DNA of 64,000 nucleotides from Cohnella abietis (GCF_004295585.1 NZ_AP019400.1:5735501-5799500), one strand, 5' to 3'. Shown: positions 16,580-26,104, counted from the first letter of the stretch. Numbers and translations: made by a program. Notes: a model not told the origin generated them from the letters alone.

Positions 16580-18835
16580 TCATTTGGAAGTACCGTTCAT
16601 CCGGCTTGGAATGGCTTCTTTCCACTCGTGACGAAGCTCAGCAATCGACGCGTTAATCGCATCGTGTCCACCAACAGTAATAACTAAACGATCTCCTGTA
16701 ACTACACCTAGGCGTTGTACAGGAATACCAGCTGTTTCAAGAGCTATGGCCAGCTTGTCCGCAGCTTCCGGCTTAGCCGATAACAGGATACGAGATTGTG
16801 ATTCGCTGAACAATGCGAGATCAGGACGAAGATGAGTTTCGAATGTTACATTAGCGCCAAGTCCGCGTCCGAATCCTGCTTCAGCCAATGCCGCAGCCAG
16901 ACCGCCCTCAGACAAGTCATGCGCAGAAGCGACAAGACCTTGTTGAATAACGCTAAGCACCGATTTGTGCAGCTTATTTTCTGTTGCAAGATCAAGCTCA
17001 GGAGGACGACCTTCCGTCACGCCGTGAACTGCATATTGAAATTCACTGCCGCCGATTTCCGCTTTCGTCTCTCCTAGCAAGAAGATGACGTCGCCTTCAG
17101 CTTTGAATTCTTGTGTTGTGATGTGATCGATATCATGAACTAGACCAACCATACCGACAACTGGGGTCGGATAGATCGCGCCTTTTTTATTCTCGTTGTA
17201 CAGGGATACGTTACCACCGATAACTGGTGTCTCGAACACACGGCAAGCTTCCGCCATACCGTCGACGGATTTCTCCATCTGCCAGAACACTTCCGGCTTC
17301 TCAGGGCTACCGAAGTTCAGGTTGTCCGTAATGGCAAGTGGCTCAGCACCTGAGCATACGATGTTACGGCCAGCCTCAGCTACCGCAATCTTACCGCCTA
17401 CTTCAGGATCCAAGTACACATAACGACCATTACAGTCAGTTGTCATTGCTAATCCTTTACGAGTGCCGCGAATTGTAACGACTGCCGCATCCGAGCCTGG
17501 GCGAACAGCTGTCTCTGTACGAACCATGTAATCATACTGGTTATAGACCCACTCTTTGCTCGCAAGCGACGGGGAGCCTAGTACTTTTTTCAGTGCAGCA
17601 TTAAGATCCAACACTTGCTCGTAGCTGTTCGTATCGATTGAACCATTTTTCAAATAATATTCCGGAATTTGCGAAGGCTTCTCATAGATCGGACAATCAT
17701 CTACTAGTGCCTGTACTGGCATGTCGCCAACTAGCTCGCCTTTGTGGAACAATTTCAAGCGACCGTCATCGGAAACCTTACCAACCTTCGCACAGTGAAG
17801 ACCCCAACGCTCGAAAATCCCCTTAGCTTGCGCTTCGTGCTGCGGCTCACAAACGAACAGCATCCGCTCTTGCGACTCGGATAGCATCATTTCGTAAGCA
17901 GTCATTCCTTCTTCACGCTGAGGAACCTCATCGAGATATAGCTCCATACCGTTACCGGCTTTGCTCGCCATCTCTGCGCTAGAACAAGTAAGACCAGCTG
18001 CACCCATATCCTGGATACCAAGCACGATACCGGAATCAATCAACTCAAGCGTTGCTTCCATAACAAGCTTCTCCATGAACGGATCTCCAACCTGTACCGC
18101 TGAACGCTTAGATTCAGACTCAGCTGACAAATCCTCGGATGCAAAAGTCGCTCCGTGAATCCCGTCACGACCAGTTGCTGGCCCAACATAGAACACTGGA
18201 TTTCCGATTCCCTTAGCTACGCCGCGTTGGATTTTATCATGATCGATTAACCCTACGCACATAGCGTTTACTAATGGATTGCCTTCATAAGCCTCGTCAA
18301 ACATAACTTCCCCAGCAACCGTTGGAATGCCAATACAGTTACCATAACCAGCAATACCGCTTACTACGTGCTCGAAAAGGTAACGAACACGCTCGTTCTC
18401 TAGCTTACCGAAACGCAAGGAATTCAACAAAGCTACTGGCCGTGCACCCATGGAGAAAATATCCCGGATAATACCGCCAACACCTGTTGCCGCGCCTTGG
18501 TAAGGCTCAATAGCAGAGGGATGGTTGTGGGATTCAATCTTGAACACTACCGCTTGATTGTCGCCAATATCTACGATTCCCGCGCCTTCGCCGGGTCCCA
18601 TCAGAACGCGAGGTCCTGTAATTGGGAAACGCTTCAGCAATGGTTTAGAGTTTTTGTATGCACAATGCTCGGACCACATTACGCTGAAAACACCAATTTC
18701 CGTATAGTTAGGCTGACGACCCATGAAGCCGCAAATTAGATCATATTCTTTATCGGAAACTCCGAATTGTTTATATATTTTTTGTTCCGCGATTTGCAGG
18801 GCTGTTGGTTCCTTAGCTGATACTTGCTGCGCCAT
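16580..18835 (-). CDS. purL: Phosphoribosylformylglycinamidine synthase, large subunit
   Basis: About 751 residues, the size of the small Gram-positive PurL that works with PurS and PurQ. Visible motifs are GFMGRQPNYTEIGVFSVMWS, EHCAYKNSKPLLKRFP, FKIESHNHPSAIEPYQGAAT and HDLSEGGLAAALAE. It converts FGAR to FGAM with ATP and ammonia channelled from PurQ. The ATG at 18835 has GGAGG upstream; it overlaps the 3' end of purQ by 23 bases, consistent with coupled translation. Confidence 0.97.
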   Translation of the reverse strand: MAQQVSAKEPTALQIAEQKIYKQFGVSDKEYDLICGFMGRQPNYTEIGVFSVMWSEHCAYKNSKPLLKRFPITGPRVLMGPGEGAGIVDIGDNQAVVFKIESHNHPSAIEPYQGAATGVGGIIRDIFSMGARPVALLNSLRFGKLENERVRYLFEHVVSGIAGYGNCIGIPTVAGEVMFDEAYEGNPLVNAMCVGLIDHDKIQRGVAKGIGNPVFYVGPATGRDGIHGATFASEDLSAESESKRSAVQVGDPFMEKLVMEATLELIDSGIVLGIQDMGAAGLTCSSAEMASKAGNGMELYLDEVPQREEGMTAYEMMLSESQERMLFVCEPQHEAQAKGIFERWGLHCAKVGKVSDDGRLKLFHKGELVGDMPVQALVDDCPIYEKPSQIPEYYLKNGSIDTNSYEQVLDLNAALKKVLGSPSLASKEWVYNQYDYMVRTETAVRPGSDAAVVTIRGTRKGLAMTTDCNGRYVYLDPEVGGKIAVAEAGRNIVCSGAEPLAITDNLNFGSPEKPEVFWQMEKSVDGMAEACRVFETPVIGGNVSLYNENKKGAIYPTPVVGMVGLVHDIDHITTQEFKAEGDVIFLLGETKAEIGGSEFQYAVHGVTEGRPPELDLATENKLHKSVLSVIQQGLVASAHDLSEGGLAAALAEAGFGRGLGANVTFETHLRPDLALFSESQSRILLSAKPEAADKLAIALETAGIPVQRLGVVTGDRLVITVGGHDAINASIAELRHEWKEAIPSRMNGTSK

Positions 18836-19505
18836 TGCGTTCCCTCCAAGCATTAAGTACTGACGTAAACATGCGTGCTCCATCTGACGAGCCAAGGATT
18901 TCAGCAATCGCCCGCTCTGGATGCGGCATCATTCCAACAACATTACCCGCTTCGTTGCTAACTCCGGCAATATTATCGACAGACCCATTCGGATTTTCTC
19001 CGGCATACCGGAAAACGATTTGATTGTTCGCTTTAAGAGTTGCTAGCGTAGCATCGTCTACATAATAGCTTCCTTCGCCGTGGGCGATAGGAATTTCGAT
19101 GGTTTCGCCTTGTGCATATGCATTCGTGAAAGCAGTCGAGGTGTTCTCCACAACGAGATTGACTTGGTGACAACGGAATTTCAATGAGTTGTTACGAATG
19201 AGTGCTCCTGGAAGAAGTCCCGCTTCCGTAAGAATTTGGAACCCATTGCAAATCCCTAAGATGAACTTACCTGCTTCGGCTGCTTTGCGAACCTCCGTCA
19301 TTACAGGAGCGAACTGGGCGATAGCGCCGCAACGCAGATAGTCTCCGTAGGAGAATCCACCTGGAACAAGAATAGCGTCATATGCTGAAAGGTCAGTAGC
19401 TGTATGGAATACATAATCAACAGACTGTCCAACCGTATCCTCTACTGCCTTGAAGCAGTCGATGTCACAGTTGGAGCCCGGAAACACAATAACTGCAAAT
19501 TTCAT
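18813..19505 (-). CDS. purQ: Phosphoribosylformylglycinamidine synthase, glutaminase subunit
   Basis: A 230-residue class I glutamine amidotransferase: MKFAVIVFPGSNCDIDCFKA, GFSYGDYLRCGAIAQFAP, catalytic Cys in ILGICNGFQIL, and His/Glu in MMPHPERA. It supplies ammonia to PurL. It starts 7 bases after purS stops and overlaps purL. Confidence 0.97.
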   Translation of the reverse strand: MKFAVIVFPGSNCDIDCFKAVEDTVGQSVDYVFHTATDLSAYDAILVPGGFSYGDYLRCGAIAQFAPVMTEVRKAAEAGKFILGICNGFQILTEAGLLPGALIRNNSLKFRCHQVNLVVENTSTAFTNAYAQGETIEIPIAHGEGSYYVDDATLATLKANNQIVFRYAGENPNGSVDNIAGVSNEAGNVVGMMPHPERAIAEILGSSDGARMFTSVLNAWRERNGAASIS

Positions 19506-19512
19506 GAGTGCC

Positions 19513-19755
19513 TCAGCCCTCCAATTCGAAACGATAGTCTTCTACAACCGTGTTCGCTAGAAGCTTCTCGCACATTACTTTAAGTCTTTCCTCCGCTTGC
19601 GCGCGGTCGTTCGTATCCAATTCCACTTCCAGGTATTTGCCGATTCTCACTTGACCAACTTCGCTGAATCCAAGCGTATGCAATGCACCTTGCACCGCGT
19701 TACCTTGCGGGTCAAGCACGTTCTCTTTAATCGTCACGTAAACCTTTGCTTTCAT
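19513..19755 (-). CDS. purS: Phosphoribosylformylglycinamidine synthase, PurS subunit
   Basis: An 80-residue protein beginning MKAKVYVTIKENVLDPQGNA, with VQGALHTLGF and VRIGKYLEVELD, typical of PurS, which bridges PurL and PurQ. The ATG at 19755 follows AGGAGG at 7-8 bases; an upstream in-frame ATG would start inside the repeat region. The 299 bases before it hold array B instead of the tight junction normally found with purC. Confidence 0.96.
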   Translation of the reverse strand: MKAKVYVTIKENVLDPQGNAVQGALHTLGFSEVGQVRIGKYLEVELDTNDRAQAEERLKVMCEKLLANTVVEDYRFELEG

Positions 19756-19799
19756 GAGTTGTATTCCTCCTGATATGTGGTGTGGAATTGGTATTTGTG

Positions 19800-20045
19800 T
19801 GGACTTTCGTCTCATTAGTGAACCCCTGGTTCCTTATTCGGCCCACTAACTCGACTTTCGTCTCATTAGTGAACCCTAGGTTCCTTATTCGGCCCGCTAA
19901 CTCGACTTTCGCCGCATTAGTGAACCCCAAGTTCCTTATTCAGCAAGCTAACCCGACTTTCGTCTCATTAGTGAACCCTAGGTTCCTTATCTTGCTAGCC
20001 ATCCGGCCGGCCAGCCCGCCAACTAACCCGACTTTCGTCGGATAG
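19800..20045. repeat. 51-bp tandem repeat array inside the purine operon (array B)
   Basis: Four to five copies with GACTTTCGTC at 19802, 19853, 19904 and 19955 (51-base spacing) and a terminal partial at 20030. The unit reads TTAGTGAACCCTAGGTTCC then TTATTCGGCCCGCTAACTCG. Each copy can form the stem GAACC-CTA-GGTTC. It separates purC from purS. Two frames remain open through it because 51 is divisible by three; I do not treat them as genes. Confidence 0.92.
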
Positions 20046-20054
20046 CTACTACCG

Positions 20055-20939
20055 CTAAGCCCTAGTCAGCCTATCAGCGATCTCCCGGTACCTCGAAGTG
20101 GTCGCTTCGACGACAGCAGCTGGCAACGACGGCGGCGGACTATTTTTGTCCCAATCCGAGCCCGCCAAGTACGCGCGCACGGGTTCTTTATCCATGCTGT
20201 CGATTTCGACATCAAGCTTATAATTCTCTTCCGCCCAGAAACGCGAGGAATCCGGGGTGAACAATTCATCAATAAGTATGATTTCATCGCCAATCAAACC
20301 AAATTCAAACTTGCAATCCGCAAGGATAATCCCGCGCTTCGCGCAATAATCCCGGCCGAATTCGTACAGCTTCAAGCTACGTTCGCGTAAAGCCTCAGCA
20401 AGCTCCAAGCCAACTCTCCGCGCCATTTCCTCAAACGGAATATCCTCATCGTGACCGATATCATTTTTGCCTGCAGGCGTAAAGATCGGCTGTTCCAGCT
20501 TCGAATTCTTATGCAAGCCCTCCGGAAGTTTAATTCCGTTAACCTCGCCATTCGTCTGGTATTGCCGCCACCCACCGCCGGTAATGTAACCACGCACAAC
20601 ACATTCGATGTCAATCCGCTTTGCCTTGCGACTTACCATAATACGACCCGCAAGCTTTTCCGGCTCGGTTACGATATCGCCTAGCAACGCAACATCGGTA
20701 TGCACCACATGGTTAGGCAGCAATTCTGCCGTTTTTTCAAACCAATAAGAGCTCAGACCGTTCAACACACTACCTTTGCCAGGAACCGGAGGGTCCAGCA
20801 CGTAATCGAAAGCGGAAATCCGGTCGGTTACTACAATAAGTAAATTTTCGCCGAGATCATATAGCTCCCGGACTTTACCCTTATGAATAAGGGGGGCGTT
20901 TACGAGCCCTTCGGCCGTAGCCAAAGCTTGGGTAGTCAT
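20055..20939 (-). CDS. purC: SAICAR synthetase
   Basis: A 294-residue protein with LIHKGKVRELYDLGENLLIV, VTDRISAFDYVL, ECVVRGYITGGGW and IILADCKFEFGL, the family landmarks. It condenses CAIR with aspartate. AAGGAGG precedes the ATG. The C-terminus (LAGSDWDKNSPPPSLPAAVV, then TTSRYREIADRL) matches the longer bacterial/eukaryote-like PurC rather than the shorter B. subtilis form of about 240 residues. Confidence 0.95.
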   Translation of the reverse strand: MTTQALATAEGLVNAPLIHKGKVRELYDLGENLLIVVTDRISAFDYVLDPPVPGKGSVLNGLSSYWFEKTAELLPNHVVHTDVALLGDIVTEPEKLAGRIMVSRKAKRIDIECVVRGYITGGGWRQYQTNGEVNGIKLPEGLHKNSKLEQPIFTPAGKNDIGHDEDIPFEEMARRVGLELAEALRERSLKLYEFGRDYCAKRGIILADCKFEFGLIGDEIILIDELFTPDSSRFWAEENYKLDVEIDSMDKEPVRAYLAGSDWDKNSPPPSLPAAVVEATTSRYREIADRLTRA

Positions 20940-20963
20940 GTCTGCCTCCTTGTTGCGTACCTT

Positions 20964-22259
20964 TTACTTCAATCCCAGTCGATCGAAAATCGTACCCACA
21001 TGCTTCAGATGCCAAGTCGGATCAAAACAATCCGCAATTTCATCCGCAGACAGAACGTCTGTAAATTCCGCAGTCGATTCCACAATATCACGGAAATCGC
21101 GTTGTTCTTCCCAAGCCTGCATCGCACGTGGTTGAACTGTATCGTAAGCTTGCTCACGGCTAAAGCCTTTATCAATCAGCTTCGTCATTACGCGACCGGA
21201 GAAAGGCACATTGTAAGTACGGGACATGTTACGTTTCATGTTCTCTGGGAATACTGTCAGGTTTTTCACAATATTACCGAAACGGTTAAGCATATAGTTA
21301 AGGAGCATCGTCGCATCCGGCAAAATAATTCTTTCAGCGGAGGAGTGCGAGATGTCGCGTTCATGCCAAAGTGGTACATTCTCATAGGCAGTCAGCATAT
21401 GTCCACGAATAACACGGGATAAGCCGCTCATGTTCTCGCAGCCAATCGGGTTGCGCTTGTGCGGCATAGCTGAGGAGCCTTTTTGACCTTTACCGAACGG
21501 CTCTTCAACCTCGCGGAACTCACTCTTCTGCAAGCCACGAATTTCCGTCGCAAACTTATCGATAGAGCTCGCAATCAATGCCAAAGTCGCCATATATTCC
21601 GCATGACGGTCACGCTGTAGTGTCTGTGTCGAGATAGGAGCTGCCTTAATGCCTAGCTTGTTACAAACGAATTGCTCAACCTCTGGATCAATGTTCGCAT
21701 AGGTTCCGACAGCTCCAGAAATTTTACCGAATTGTACGCCATCAGCAGCACGCTCAAAACGCTCTAAATTCCGCTTCATCTCTTCATGCCACAGTGCGAG
21801 CTTCAAACCGAAGGTTGTTGGCTCAGCATGAACGCCATGCGTACGGCCCATCATTGGAGTATCTTTATATTTAATCGCTTGGTCGCGAAGAATAGCTATG
21901 AAATTATTAATGTCAGTTCTAAGTATGTTATTAGCTTGCAGCAAAAGGTACCCAATTGCCGTATCTCCTACATCTGTAGAAGTCAGTCCATAATGCACCC
22001 ACTTACGCTCTGCTCCCAAGCTTTCGGATACCGCACGAGTAAATGCAATAACATCATGACGTGTTTCCAGCTCGATTTCGTTAATGCGATTGATATCGAA
22101 CTTAGCGTTCTTACGCAGCTCCACTGTATCTTCATGAGGAATTACACCTAGCTCCGCCCAAGCTTCACAAGCACATAATTCAACTTCTAGCCAAGCTTTA
22201 TATTTGTTCTCTTCTGTCCAAATTGCCCGCATCTCCGGGCGACTGTATCGTTCTAGCAT
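20964..22259 (-). CDS. purB: Adenylosuccinate lyase
   Basis: A 431-residue fumarase/aspartase-superfamily enzyme with the signature GSSAMPHKRNPIGCENMSGL and the catalytic-region TSTDVGDTAIGYLL and MMGRTHGVHAEPTT. It acts twice, splitting SAICAR and adenylosuccinate. It lies 6 bases after purK and 24 before purC, so co-transcribed. Confidence 0.97.
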   Translation of the reverse strand: MLERYSRPEMRAIWTEENKYKAWLEVELCACEAWAELGVIPHEDTVELRKNAKFDINRINEIELETRHDVIAFTRAVSESLGAERKWVHYGLTSTDVGDTAIGYLLLQANNILRTDINNFIAILRDQAIKYKDTPMMGRTHGVHAEPTTFGLKLALWHEEMKRNLERFERAADGVQFGKISGAVGTYANIDPEVEQFVCNKLGIKAAPISTQTLQRDRHAEYMATLALIASSIDKFATEIRGLQKSEFREVEEPFGKGQKGSSAMPHKRNPIGCENMSGLSRVIRGHMLTAYENVPLWHERDISHSSAERIILPDATMLLNYMLNRFGNIVKNLTVFPENMKRNMSRTYNVPFSGRVMTKLIDKGFSREQAYDTVQPRAMQAWEEQRDFRDIVESTAEFTDVLSADEIADCFDPTWHLKHVGTIFDRLGLK

Positions 22260-22265
22260 CGTAAG

Positions 22266-23522
22266 TTAAACCCTCCATATATTCGATTGAGATATCCATT
22301 CCAGCGCCGCTTCCACGTTCGGGGCGAGCACGTTGAGATGTCCCATTTTTCGCTTATGCTTAGCTTCTGCTTTACCGTAAAGATGTACCTTGGGTTCGAC
22401 GCCGAGCTGTTCAGCTACAACATCATGCTCTTTCATCCATTCCAGCAGCGGTTCCATATGCTCTCCAAGAATGTTTGCCATTACAACTGGTGTTAGAAGC
22501 GCCGAATCGCCAAGCGGCAAGTTACAGATCGCTCTGACGTGCTGCTCAAACTGCGAGGTACGGCATGCTTCCATAGTATAATGACCAGAATTGTGCGGCC
22601 TAGGAGCAAGCTCATTAACGAACAATTGTCCATCCGCTGTCAGAAACAGTTCAACAGCTATTAATCCGACAACACCGAGAGTTTCGGCAATAGAGACGGC
22701 GAGCTTTTCAGCTTCATTCCGTACCGCTTCTTCAATACGAGCTGGGACGATAGATAGGTGCAATATATTATGAATGTGGATATTTTCCGCTGGAGGGAAC
22801 GTTCTAACCTCACCCGAAGGGCTACGCGCCGCTATCACGGAAATTTCCTTGTCGAAAATAATAAATTTCTCAAGCACCAGCTGTGTTCCGCTTCGGCTTG
22901 CCTCATTCCACGCCTGTTCTAGCTCATCCTCTGCACGTAGAACCCATTGACCCTTGCCATCATAGCCTCCGGTCGCTGTTTTCAGCACAGCAGGTAGACC
23001 CAGAGCAGATGCAGAAGCCCTTAAGCTTTCAAGGCTTACAATTTCCGCATAAGGAGCAACTCTAACACCCGCAGCTTCTATCGCTTTCTTCTCGCGCAGA
23101 CGGTGCTGAGTCGTATACAGTAGCGTGCTTCCCTGGGGAACGTAAGATTCCTTCTCCAGCATGGCTGCAACGCTCGCATCCACATTCTCAAATTCATAAG
23201 TAATAACATCAGATTGTTTCGCAAGCTCTAGTGCTGCCTGCTGATCATCATAATTCGCAACAATCTGCTTAGCTGTCTGCCCACACGGGGAATCAGGAGT
23301 TGGATCAAGGGTTACGAAGCTGTAGCCCAGACGATTGCCTGAGTGAGCCAGCATACGTCCCAGCTGCCCTCCGCCTAACACACCAATCGTAGAACCAGGT
23401 AAGATCGTCCTTGGGCTAGCTTGAGGAATCTCTTCTTTATATACTGGCACCTCACAGCCCAATTCACCGCAAATGTCGCCTGCACCCGCAAACAAGCTCA
23501 CTAGCTTATTAGCATCGCTCAT
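22266..23522 (-). CDS. purK: N5-carboxyaminoimidazole ribonucleotide synthase
   Basis: An ATP-grasp enzyme that carboxylates AIR using ATP and bicarbonate. It contains GVLGGGQLGRMLAHSGNRLG, KTATGGYDGKGQWV, and NELAPRPHNSGHYTMEACRT. Its 418 residues include about 40 before the first glycine loop that are longer than in B. subtilis PurK. The ATG overlaps the purE stop as ATGA, which supports this long start. Confidence 0.96.
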   Translation of the reverse strand: MSDANKLVSLFAGAGDICGELGCEVPVYKEEIPQASPRTILPGSTIGVLGGGQLGRMLAHSGNRLGYSFVTLDPTPDSPCGQTAKQIVANYDDQQAALELAKQSDVITYEFENVDASVAAMLEKESYVPQGSTLLYTTQHRLREKKAIEAAGVRVAPYAEIVSLESLRASASALGLPAVLKTATGGYDGKGQWVLRAEDELEQAWNEASRSGTQLVLEKFIIFDKEISVIAARSPSGEVRTFPPAENIHIHNILHLSIVPARIEEAVRNEAEKLAVSIAETLGVVGLIAVELFLTADGQLFVNELAPRPHNSGHYTMEACRTSQFEQHVRAICNLPLGDSALLTPVVMANILGEHMEPLLEWMKEHDVVAEQLGVEPKVHLYGKAEAKHKRKMGHLNVLAPNVEAALEWISQSNIWRV

Positions 23523-24004
23523 GGCAGTTCTCCATTATCCAGCACATCTTGCGTGATCCGATCACGACGTGCTGATACTTTTGCCTGAACTTCAGGATCG
23601 AAGGAGCCAATCATTTGCGCTGCAAGCAAGCCTGCATTGGTAGCCCCTGCTGTGCCGATAGCGACCGTTGCCACAGGAATTCCTCCAGGCATTTGCACAA
23701 TGGATAGCAACGAATCTAGCCCGTTCAAGGCCTTAGACTGTACAGGCACTCCGATAACGGGCAGAACAGTTTTGGCGGCAACCATACCTGGTAGGTGGGC
23801 AGCGCCGCCGGCACCGGCTATGATCACTTTTAAGCCGCGGGATGCGGCAGACTCAGCATACTCAAACATCAAATCCGGCGTCCTATGCGCGGAGACGACT
23901 TTTTTCTCATACGGGATGTTTAATTCCTCCAACACCTCGCACGCTTTCTTCATCGTTTCCCAATCCGACGTGCTTCCCATGATGACGCCGACAAGTGACG
24001 ACAT
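23519..24004 (-). CDS. purE: N5-CAIR mutase
   Basis: A 161-residue class I PurE: VGVIMGSTSDWETMKKACE, SAHRTPD and IIAGAGGAAHLPGMVAAKT. It converts N5-CAIR to CAIR. First gene of the operon. The ATG at 24004 has AAGGGTGG upstream; the longer frame from 24028 adds residues without homology. Controlled by the leader terminator, riboswitch and PurR boxes upstream. Confidence 0.97.
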   Translation of the reverse strand: MSSLVGVIMGSTSDWETMKKACEVLEELNIPYEKKVVSAHRTPDLMFEYAESAASRGLKVIIAGAGGAAHLPGMVAAKTVLPVIGVPVQSKALNGLDSLLSIVQMPGGIPVATVAIGTAGATNAGLLAAQMIGSFDPEVQAKVSARRDRITQDVLDNGELP

Positions 24005-24054
24005 GATTCCACCCTTCCCCTGTTGCAAACTTTGAATAATTTTACATTAGGCAT

Positions 24055-24111
24055 AAAAAAAGACCGATGTGATTACCGACAGTATTCCCGACAGTATTCC
24101 CCAATCGACCC
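24055..24111 (-). terminator. Leader terminator of the purine operon
   Basis: On the minus strand GGGTCGAT (from 24111) can pair with ATCGGTC just before a run of seven T (24061-24055); the loop contains two copies of GGAATACTGTCGG. It lies between the guanine aptamer and purE, the position expected for riboswitch-controlled attenuation. Confidence 0.75.
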
Positions 24112-24210
24112 TTAAGTTCTCTACTACGTATACGCATCAAACAACGGCGACAAGAGGAAGCCCGAACCTGGGATGGCCCGCGCTTCTATTTAGGTGTCGT
24201 TGACGATTGC

Positions 24211-24275
24211 AGCGTAGTCTGGAAATTAAGGTTTCCAGGTAGAGACGTTCGGGCCGATTCCCGACTTATACGCGT
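24211..24275 (-). promoter_or_regulatory. Guanine riboswitch (purine aptamer) of the pur operon
   Basis: The minus strand reads GCGTATAAGTCGGGAATCGG (P1 and P2), CCCGAACGTCTCTACC (P2 and J2/3), a hairpin TGGAAACCTTAATTTCCA (P3) and GACTACGC (J3/1, P1). The conserved TATAA, TCTACC and GACTACG are all there, and the base-pairing C of GACTACG indicates guanine rather than adenine. Ligand binding should favour the downstream terminator. Confidence 0.93.
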
Positions 24276-24324
24276 TTCACGTCTTGCCTCGGTAGGCAAG
24301 AAAAATGCTTATTTGACGTTCTTA

Positions 24325-24400
24325 AGTTTACCTTAGACCAGTTGGGATGTCAAACAAAGGCGAACACTTTTTAACCTAATAAATTTTAATGTTCGGATTT
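24325..24400 (-). promoter_or_regulatory. purE promoter with two PurR boxes
   Basis: Minus-strand promoter TTGACA (24353-24348), 17-base spacer, TAAACT (24330-24325). Directly upstream are two divergent PurBox-like sites: AAAGGCGAACACT on plus at 24356-24368 (10 of 13 to AWWWCCGAACWWT) and AAATCCGAACATT on minus at 24400-24388 (13 of 13). Two boxes on opposite strands, about 17-19 bases apart, is the B. subtilis PurR operator layout. Confidence 0.82.
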
Positions 24401-24569
24401 AGACTCATGTTTCTTCTTTCAATTGAAATAAATGCCAGAAAACAACCAATTTAGTTTTCTGTAAGGTTAATTATGGAAGGATATAAAACATAACATTCGG
24501 ATGTCACATGTTTCTTCTATATATAGAGAGAAGCATTCCATTTTCCATCATAGGGAAACTCGGAATTAA
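24401..24569. other. Gap between PurR boxes and the permease terminator
   Basis: No gene. A degenerate copy of part of the operator region is visible: TTCGGAT followed by CATGTTTCTTCT occurs at 24392-24417 and again at 24496-24518. Confidence 0.4.
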
Positions 24570-24617
24570 AATTAAAACCCCGCCCCACCTCCGTTAATTC
24601 GGAAGTGAAGCGGGGTT
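24570..24617 (-). terminator. Terminator of the purine permease gene
   Basis: AACCCCGC (24576-24583) pairs with GCGGGGTT (24610-24617), with an inner TCCG/CGGA stem. On the minus strand TTTTAATTTTAATT follows. It begins about 40 bases after the permease stop. Confidence 0.88.
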
Positions 24618-24658
24618 GATTTATGCCATGAACCTCTCGGTTCATAAACGTCTAGAAA

Positions 24659-26047
24659 TTAGCCCTGTGAACCAACAAATGCGTAACGGGCGATTACGAC
24701 AAAGAATAGTACCCACATCAACCAGTGAATCCGGTGCTTCTTGTCTCCAGCAAGGTTCGCAATGAACGCGAGCAGAACATAAGAAACGACACCAAAGGAA
24801 ATACCGTTTGCGATGTTGTAAGTGAAAGGCATAAGAGCAACTGTCAAGAAAGCTGGAATTCCGACAACATAATCGGAGAAGTCAATTTCTTTAACAGATT
24901 GAAGCATCAATACACCCACAATGATCAGTGCTGCGCTAGTTGCGGATGGTGGAATAAGCAAAGCAACTGGTGCTAAGAACAACGCGATAATGAAACATAC
25001 TCCGGTTGATACGGCAGTCAGACCACTACGACCGCCAGCCGCTACACCAGCAGAGCTTTCAACGTAAGCCGTTACTGTACTTGTACCGAGCATTGCGCCA
25101 CCGCTTACTGCTACTGCATCAACGAACATTGCTTTACCAACGATTTTCTTACCTTTTTCTTTATCTTTGAAAAATCCTGCACGGTTAGCCGTTCCGACCA
25201 ATGTACCGAATGTGTCAAACAATTCAACGAACGTGAAGGTCGCTACTGCTGTCAGCAAACCTGTCGTTAACAAATCAGCGAAATCGAAGTCCCAGAAGTT
25301 AAGCTTATCTAATTGAGGAACCCAATCTTGTCCTTTAAGTGAGTCGAAGCTTACGATATCAATTCCCGGAATAAATCCGAGCAATGTCACGAGCAGGATT
25401 CCGTATAGAATCGCGCCGCGAATCTTTAATACCATAAGGATCGAGATAATAGCCAGACCAGCAATAGTCATGTAGACGGTAGAATTCTCAAGGTTGCCCA
25501 TGTGAATAATGGATTGGAAGCCGAGCAATTCTTTATATTGGCCATCCGCGGTAACTCCATCCACAGCTATTGTCATCAGACCGCTGTTTTTCAAGCCGAT
25601 GATTGTAATGAATAATCCAATACCAACCGTGATCGCATGCTTAAGTGCATCAGGAATCGCTACGATTAGTATTTGACGAATTTGTGTGATCGTAAGTATG
25701 AGGAAGATTATCCCCGAAATAAATACTGCTGCCAATCCCATGGAAGGCGTGATCGGATGATCAGTCGCTTTCGATGCAATAACCGTTGTTGCGAAGAACG
25801 CATTAAGTCCCATACCTGGTGCCAGTGCAACTGGGAAGTTAACGAACAAACCCATTGCGATTGTGAAAATACCTGCTGCTAGTGCTGTTGCGAGGAATAC
25901 CGCATAAGGATCCAATAATCCTTCTCCACCCAATATGCTTGGGTTAACCGCCAATATGTACGCCATAGTCATAAACGTTGTCAAACCGGCCATGATCTCA
26001 GTGCGTACGTTCGTTCCCAGTTCTTTTAGCTTAAAGAAACGTTCCAT
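24659..26047 (-). CDS. pbuG: NCS2/AzgA-type purine permease (guanine/hypoxanthine)
   Basis: About 462 residues with some 12-13 membrane segments. It begins MERFFKLKELGTNVRTEIMA, then GLTTFMTMAYILAVNPSILG and PGMGLNAFFA, the hallmarks of AzgA/PbuG-type NCS2 permeases; VELFDTFGTLVGTANRAGF and GTSTVTAYVESSAGVAAGGR carry further family motifs. The frame remains open to 26212, but that ATG lies inside the riboswitch aptamer, so I start at 26047. Guanine riboswitch control fits guanine/hypoxanthine uptake. The gene sits between the pur operon and guaA. Confidence 0.93.
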   Translation of the reverse strand: MERFFKLKELGTNVRTEIMAGLTTFMTMAYILAVNPSILGGEGLLDPYAVFLATALAAGIFTIAMGLFVNFPVALAPGMGLNAFFATTVIASKATDHPITPSMGLAAVFISGIIFLILTITQIRQILIVAIPDALKHAITVGIGLFITIIGLKNSGLMTIAVDGVTADGQYKELLGFQSIIHMGNLENSTVYMTIAGLAIISILMVLKIRGAILYGILLVTLLGFIPGIDIVSFDSLKGQDWVPQLDKLNFWDFDFADLLTTGLLTAVATFTFVELFDTFGTLVGTANRAGFFKDKEKGKKIVGKAMFVDAVAVSGGAMLGTSTVTAYVESSAGVAAGGRSGLTAVSTGVCFIIALFLAPVALLIPPSATSAALIIVGVLMLQSVKEIDFSDYVVGIPAFLTVALMPFTYNIANGISFGVVSYVLLAFIANLAGDKKHRIHWLMWVLFFVVIARYAFVGSQG

Positions 26048-26104
26048 GTCTCGATAAACTCTCCCTTCAGATTTTGAATGAATGTGGAAAACTAAGGCAA
26101 AACA

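Noticed and set aside
19727..20045. Open frames across array B
   Set aside because: Repeat-driven; the purS start with AGGAGG lies inside the longer minus frame.
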